Shown: in pieces, positions 59,296 through 64,000 of the stretch
Layout of the letters: every line of letters starts with the position of its first letter
Position numbering within the stretch: the stretch's first letter is position 1
DNA from: Myotis daubentonii
Taxonomy: Eukaryota; Chordata; Mammalia; Chiroptera; Vespertilionidae
Direction of reading: 5' to 3'
Length of the DNA stretch: 64,000 bases
NCBI RefSeq assembly: GCF_963259705.1
Contig: NC_081844.1
Coordinates: 108,934,965 to 108,998,964, forward strand
Translations under genes and position numbers: made by a program
The notes under the pieces: model-generated
What the model saw: the letters and a program-made list of their open reading frames with translations, nothing else
What the model was told of the DNA's origin: nothing
The model's database searches: none

Positions 59296-59660
59296 CTCCT
59301 CCACCTCCGAGCTGCTGCCCAGGGGACGCGCGCATGGGGGGCGGGGCCTCCCGTGGCCCTGGGAGCTGGGGGGGGGGCTGTGCCCTGGTCCCCGAGACCC
59401 CGCCCAGCTGGCAAGTCCCAGCTGCAAACAGGAGGCCCTGGGCCCCGGGGCGCGGGGGGGTGGGCGGACAGTCTTAGACTTCGGTTCCATCGCGGTGTGA
59501 TTCCCATAGAGAACCACAAGCCACTCAGAGCTGCATTGCGCTGATGGGATGTGTGTCTATTGTGACAGGGGGCTCCCGCCTAATTCCCTTGTCCATCACA
59601 CACTCACCTTCCTTTTCTTTTTTTGGTGGAAACACTTAAGTTCTACTCTTAGCAAATTTT

Positions 59661-60110
59661 TTAGAAACATATATATTTTTAAAAAATATATTTTATTGAT
59701 TTTTTACAGAGAGGAAGGGAGAGAGATAGAGAGTCAGAAACATCGATGAGAGAGAAACATCGATCAGCTGCCTCCTGCACACCCCCTACTGGAGATGTGC
59801 CTGCAACCCAGGTACATGCCCTTGACCGGAATCGAACCTGGGACCCTTCAGTCCGCAGGCCGACAATCTATCCACTGAGCAAACCGGTTTTGACAAGAAA
59901 CATATATTTTTTATTGATTTCAGAGAGAAAGGGAGAGGGAGAAAGAGAGAAACATCAATGATGAGAGAGAACCATGGATCGGCTGCCTCCTGCACGCCCC
60001 ACGCTGGGGATCCAGCCCACAACCCCGGCATGTGGCCTGACTGGGAAGTGAACCCTAACCTTCTAGTTCAAAGGTCAATGCTCAACCACTGAGCCACCCG
60101 GCCAAGCTCC
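59661..60110 (-). mobile_element. VES SINE containing a younger VES SINE
   Basis: Outer copy flanked by CTTAGCAAATTTT (59648-59660 and 60111-60123). Its tail received the inner copy at 59681-59895. Confidence 0.85.
59681..59895 (-). mobile_element. inner, younger VES SINE
   Basis: Flanked by agaaacatatat-containing repeats (59663-59680 and 59896-59912). Intact head complement ccactgagcaaaccggtttt. Confidence 0.86.
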
Positions 60111-60271
60111 CTTAGCAAATTTTCATTATGCAACACAGTGTTATTGACCACAGCCACCATGTTGTGCATGATATCCTCAGACCTCCATCTTATGCCTGAA
60201 TGTTTGTACCCGTCGCCAGCAACCTTTTTTCTACTCTCTGTTTCTATGAGTTTGACTCTTTTTATTTTAGA

Positions 60272-60683
60272 CTAGGAGCCAGTGTACGAATTCGTGCACC
60301 TTGAAAGGAACTGTGGGCTGCGAGGCTGTGGTGGGCACAGGGGAGGGTCTCGGGCCATCCTCTGCTGTTTCCGCTCCCACATGCTGATGGTGCCGGCCCC
60401 ACTCGCACCGCTGACAGCGCAGAGCAATTGGGGCCAGGCGCAGCAGGTGCGAGTGCAAAGAATTTTCAGTAACCCCCAGAGGCTCGCCCCGATGACAGCG
60501 ACCGGCGCCCCACCTTGGTCTGGCGCCCCTGCTCACCTGCTCCACCATCCCGCCCCGGCTGACACCCACCATGATCCGCGCACACCCCCTGGTGGTCAGC
60601 GCACGTCATAGTGACCGGTTGTTCGGTTGTTCATTTGTTCCTCTGTTCAGTCTCTTTGCATATAAGGAGTTTATAGATATAGA
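60272..60683 (-). mobile_element. HeliBat-type Helitron inserted in L1
   Basis: 412 bp. On the minus strand it starts TCTATATCTATAAAC and ends GGCTCCTAG, lies between A (60271) and T (60684) with no duplication, and has the hairpin GTGCACGAATTCGTACAC near the end. Contains ccccctggtggtcagcgc, a CTCF-like segment. The L1 sequence continues on both sides, giving an empty-site proof of the borders. Confidence 0.87.
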
Positions 60684-61134
60684 TTATACATATTAGTGAT
60701 GCGTGCAGTTTTCGTCTTTCTCTGTCTGGCTTATCTCAGCATAAATGCCCTCAAAGTCCATCCATATTGGTACATATGCCGAGATTCCCTCCTTTCTCGT
60801 GTTTGAATAACATTCCATTTTATCTGCACGTATCACATCTTCTGTAGCCATTCATCTGTTGATGGACACATGTCCTGGCTATTGTGAATAATGCTGCAGC
60901 AAAAAAAATAAAGTGGGGGTGTAGATCTCTCTTTGACATCCTGTCTTCATTTCCTTCGGATCGATACCCAGAAGTGGGATTGCTGTGTCGGAGACCGGTC
61001 CTACCTTTAGTTTTTCGAGGACCCTCCATTCTGTTCTCAGGGTAACCTGGCTGGACTGCACGCACCCTTGATGTGGGTGGAGCGCAAACACACAAGTGAT
61101 CAAAATAAAAAATACACGTTTGAGCACACGTTGA

Positions 61135-61245
61135 ATTTCTCCTCAAAGTTCCGACAATGGATCAAAAGCAGGACTCAGAGCCCAAATGTGGAAACAAGGG
61201 AGTGTCCACCAGCAGGGGGATGGATAGCCCAGCTGTGGCCTGTAT
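61135..61245 (+). mobile_element. L1 fragment in opposite orientation
   Basis: ggactcagagcccaaatgtg and gagtgtccaccagcaggggg follow sense-strand L1 near its 3' end, opposite to the preceding L1 piece. Compatible with a 5' inversion of one insertion. Confidence 0.4.
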
Positions 61246-61315
61246 CATGGGAGGGAGGGAGGGAGGGTGGAGGGAGGAAGAGAGGAAGGGAGGGAGGGAG
61301 GGAAGAAAAGACTCA
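61246..61315. repeat. purine-rich (GGGA)n low-complexity tract
   Basis: gggagggaggg units with aggaagag interruptions. Confidence 0.9.
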
Positions 61316-61818
61316 GTGGTGGGTGAATAGCAAGGTATGAGGTAGGCAGGCGCTTCAGAAAAAGGTCCCCCCTTCCGCAGGACACTGAGCTGCTTCGTCT
61401 CCTTCCTGCGTCCGTCCTCCCACCTGCACAGAGAACATCGCTCCTGTCTTGCACTGGAGATCCTCCCACTGGTCTCTGTGTGTGTGACCCTGTCCCCATT
61501 GGGTACTCGAGCGGTAGGGAGTGTCCGGGGCCAGGGTGACACGCAGCTGGGCGACGTGTGGGTGCACAGGCTGGCGTTCCTTAGCTGGGGCTGCAGGGCG
61601 GCTCTGAGCGGCCCGTAGCCTCCCTCACATTGCAGACGCGATCTGAGCACGCGAGCACATGGACAGGTTCCTGGGATTTCAGTTTTTCAGTGTCTCTGGC
61701 ACTAAAAGGTGCCTGAGGTGACAGGATGCATGCCCCCCAGAACGGAATCCTGAACATCCGGCCTGCAACCGTCAGGCTCCTCCACACTGAGCGTGCTTTT
61801 TGTTTTGTTAATGTTTTC
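61316..61818. other. intergenic, nothing recognised
   Basis: Unique sequence with no convincing exon. Confidence 0.4.
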
Positions 61819-61852
61819 TCCTTTGTTTGTTTGTTTGTTTGTTTGTTTGTTT

Positions 61853-62078
61853 TAATCCTCACCCGAGGATATTTTTCTGTTGATTTTTAGAGAGAGTGGG
61901 AGGGAAGGGGAGAGAGAGAGGGAGACATCGATGTGAGAGAGACACCTCAATTGGTTGCCTCCTGCACGTGCCGGGGATCGAGCCTGCAACGGAGACCTGT
62001 GCCCTTGACCGGAACTGAACCCGGGACCCTTCAGCCCGCCGGCCGACGCTCTGTCCACTGAGCCAAACCGGCCAGGGC
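61853..62078 (-). mobile_element. VES SINE, long-tail variant, next to (TTTG)n
   Basis: Reverse copy with taatcctcacccgaggatat, preceded by a (TTTG)n run (61822-61852). Ends gagccaaaccggccagggcc. Confidence 0.88.
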
Positions 62079-62588
62079 CAGATTGAGTGTTTTCAAGTGA
62101 CTTTTTAAATCCGACAAGTCCATGTACCTGGGACCCTTTGTTTACCAGTTACCTCGTTCTTCGTTATTTTATTTTGTTTTTCCATCTCCCTCTACCCCCG
62201 CGACGCCCTCCTCCTGAAGTCCTCACACTGGTGCCCGTGGCCCTGAGTTCTCTCTTTTTCCTTATTTTTTTGTCTTTCTCAATCCCCCCCCCCCGCCCGC
62301 CCCCCCCACCACAGTCTTGTAAGGCCTGGGCGTGCCAGCGGTTCTGAACAGTGATTGGAAAGGCCTGAGCCCGGAAACCGTTGCCAGGTTGGAATGGCTG
62401 CTGCCGGCAAGGCTCCCGCCTTCCTGACCATAAGGCCCAGGCTCCGCAGGGCGGGCAGCCAGGGGGGCGGGGGGGGGGGGGCAGCATCCTCCCGGAGCTT
62501 CTCCTCTCCGGGTCCCTCAGCTCGGAGACGGGAGAGGGGTCTGTGCTCCCTCCAGATCCAGGCGTGTGGACAGGGCAGGTCTAGGTTT
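62079..62588. other. intergenic with C- and G-runs
   Basis: Pyrimidine-rich stretch with poly-C (62285-62310) and a poly-G run (62464-62481). No gene recognised. Confidence 0.4.
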
Positions 62589-62596
62589 CTCTAAGC

Positions 62597-62818
62597 CGGC
62601 GGTTCTCCACCTTGGCTGCACATGAGAATCACCTGGGCATCTTTTTAAAATCCTGATTTCCGGGCCTCCTCCTCCGGAAATTCTGTTTCTTCGTTACTCA
62701 TGTTGTGGCCCCACCCCATAACAAAGAAACAGAATTTCCGGAGGGTGAGGCCCGGAAATCAGGATTTTAAAAAGATGCCCAGGTGATTCTCATGTGCAGC
62801 CAAGGTGGAGAACCACTG
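62597..62818. mobile_element. palindromic hAT-type MITE (MER5-like)
   Basis: Two arms of about 99 bp (62597-62695 and 62719-62818) are near-perfect inverted repeats around a 23-bp spacer. Flanked by CTCTAAGC / CTCTAAGG (62589-62596, 62819-62826), an 8-bp duplication with one change. The arm sequence ccttggctgcacatgagaat resembles MER5 elements of the Charlie group. Confidence 0.8.
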
Positions 62819-62826
62819 CTCTAAGG

Positions 62827-63457
62827 GGAGAGTGTGGGAGCGTTCATGACCAGCGGGGAACTAATTTTCCCGTCTGAGAACCAGAGCCCTCAGCCCAACT
62901 CCTCCGGGGACCCCCTGCAGGTGAGAGGGGATGAGGGCTCAGGACCAGCAGGTGAGGAAGAGGATGGGCGGGGTTGGAGAGGGCTGACTACTTAAGGCGG
63001 AAGAGGGCCTGCGTAGGGTGTGCGTCACCCAACGAGGAGACCCAGAAAGCCAGGGTTGGAGGAGCAGATGGGAGTGGGCCACAAGAATATCCCCATGAAA
63101 GGGAGGCCTCGCCGAAGGAAGGGGTGAGGAGATGAGATCCAAGGAGAGAAGGCAAGGGAGGGAGCGGGAGGGAGCGGGAGGGAGCGGGAGGGAGCGGGAG
63201 GGACCCTCCCTGCAGCCCTGGGAGAATGATCTCCAACAAGGGGCAGGTTTGAGGACGGAGACAGAATGAATGGGGGCAGGTGGACATCACCAGAGGAGAG
63301 ATGGCTAGGGATGCAGAGATGGCTGGGAAAGGCCAGCATTCTGAGACTGGAGAGAGTGGAGGCGTTTGTTTTGGGGGGACAGGTGGGGTGAAGTGGGGGT
63401 GGGGTCTGGGTGAACAAGAGCTGAACCCCCAAGACAAAAGCATGCCGTTGTGGCCTG
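62827..63457. other. upstream of the SPDYE-like gene, purine-rich
   Basis: G/A-rich sequence with a four-copy GGAGCGGGAG repeat at 63161-63202. No repeat family and no clear promoter recognised. Confidence 0.4.
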
Positions 63458-64000
63458 GTGTCTTTCCTCAGCGCCCTGGGTGGAGGGGTCCTGCCCGCGG
63501 CCCCAGCGTCCGGCCGGAAGGGGAGGAGGGGGCGGTCCACGGAGGAGGAGGAGGCCGCCCCGGGGACGAGGGACGCCTGGGTCGTGGTGAGGCTGCGTGG
63601 GCTCAGGATGAAGCTGAAGAGGCAGCGCGTGTCTCCAGAGCTACCCCAGCGCCACGAGGCCTTCGCCAGGCTGCTCGGTACGAGGGGCCAGGAGAGGCCG
63701 CCAAGACTCTTCTTTAAAAAGAAAACAGGAGCCCGGGGCGGGGCTCGTGGTTGAGCATCGACCTGTGAACCAGGAGGTCAGGGTTCGAGTCCGGTCAGGG
63801 CACAGGCCTGGGTTGTGGGCTCGGTCCCCAGTGGGGGGCCTGCAGGAGGCAGCTGATCCATGGTCCTCTCTCATCATTGGTGTTTCTCTCTCTCTCCCTC
63901 TCCCTGCCTCTCCGAAATCAATAAAAATATATTTTAAAAAAGAAGAAATGTCAGTGACCACCCCCTTCCACTAGAGGAGAACTGCCTGCAGGTGGTGGGC
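63458..64000 (+). CDS. Speedy/RINGO-family (SPDYE-like) gene, partial
   Basis: First visible exon ends at 63677 (CTG CTC G, donor GTACGAGG); next exon starts at 63975 (acceptor ttccactag) and runs off the window. Phase 1 joins to give ...EAFARLL|EENCLQVVG. The text WVVVRLRGLRMKLKRQRVSP followed by ELPQRHEAFARLL resembles the start of the Speedy/RINGO domain of SPDYE proteins. In the family this domain binds and activates CDK1/CDK2 without cyclin, and SPDYE expression is typically testis-biased. The ATG at 63458 is the first in frame, but an acceptor-like tctttcctcag ending at 63471 means the start may be in an earlier exon. An acidic EEEE precedes the domain. The 297-bp intron contains a VES SINE. 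The domain core is outside the window, so intactness cannot be judged. Confidence 0.58.
63734..63940 (+). mobile_element. VES SINE filling a short SPDYE-like intron
   Basis: Head ggttgagcatcgacctgtga, segment ccccagtggggggcctgc, A-rich end. It makes up about two thirds of the 297-bp intron. Confidence 0.88.

Larger units (their letters stand above)
59605..61030 (-). mobile_element. old L1 3' UTR interrupted by SINEs and a Helitron
   Basis: Reverse-complement L1 landmarks in order: aacacttaagttctactctt, tattgaccacagccaccatg, ctgtctggcttatctcagca, ctattgtgaataatgctgca, acccagaagtgggattgctg. It is broken by VES copies (59661-60110) and a Helitron (60272-60683). Confidence 0.7.

Overview
The window is mammalian nuclear DNA and almost certainly comes from a vespertilionid bat. 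The evidence is dozens of tRNA-derived VES SINEs, HeliBat-type Helitrons (TC start, CTAG end, terminal hairpin), several SPIN-like non-autonomous hAT elements and a Tc1/mariner MITE, all inserted among ordinary mammalian genes. I recall the gene order INTS15 (C7orf26) - ZNF853 - ZNF316 - ZNF12 from human 7p22.1. All assignments rest on reading the sequence and on recollection of the families; no search was run.

Layout. 1-4.3 kb (+): the last two coding exons and 3' UTR of INTS15, a subunit of the Integrator complex. 4.3-9.2 kb: a transposon-dense intergenic stretch with nested insertions. 9.2-15.3 kb (+): CpG island and three coding exons of ZNF853, a glutamine-rich five-finger protein. 15.3-22.5 kb: intergenic DNA with a 19-bp minisatellite, a 440-bp CA/GC tract and a MaLR LTR. 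22.5-34.6 kb (+): CpG island, five coding exons and 3' UTR of ZNF316, a KRAB protein with 15 fingers. 37.7-39.55 kb (+): a CpG island and a first coding exon (MSKSQ) of an orphan KRAB-ZNF gene that mirrors the ZNF12 first exon; no KRAB or finger exon follows it. 43.3-54.6 kb (-): ZNF12, KRAB plus 15 fingers, with decayed fingers beyond its stop codon and its CpG-island promoter at about 54 kb. 55-63 kb: repeats, minisatellites and transposons inside older L1 sequence. 63.46-64 kb (+): the first visible exons of a Speedy/RINGO (SPDYE-like) gene, cut by the window edge.

The three zinc-finger genes are probable sequence-specific DNA-binding regulators. ZNF316 and ZNF12 carry KRAB domains that normally recruit TRIM28/KAP1 and silence chromatin. 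The locus is a small KRAB-ZNF cluster with signs of duplication and decay. The transposons add regulatory potential: VES and Helitron copies carry CTCF-like core motifs. No prokaryotic-type system, CRISPR array, operon or true tRNA/rRNA gene is present.
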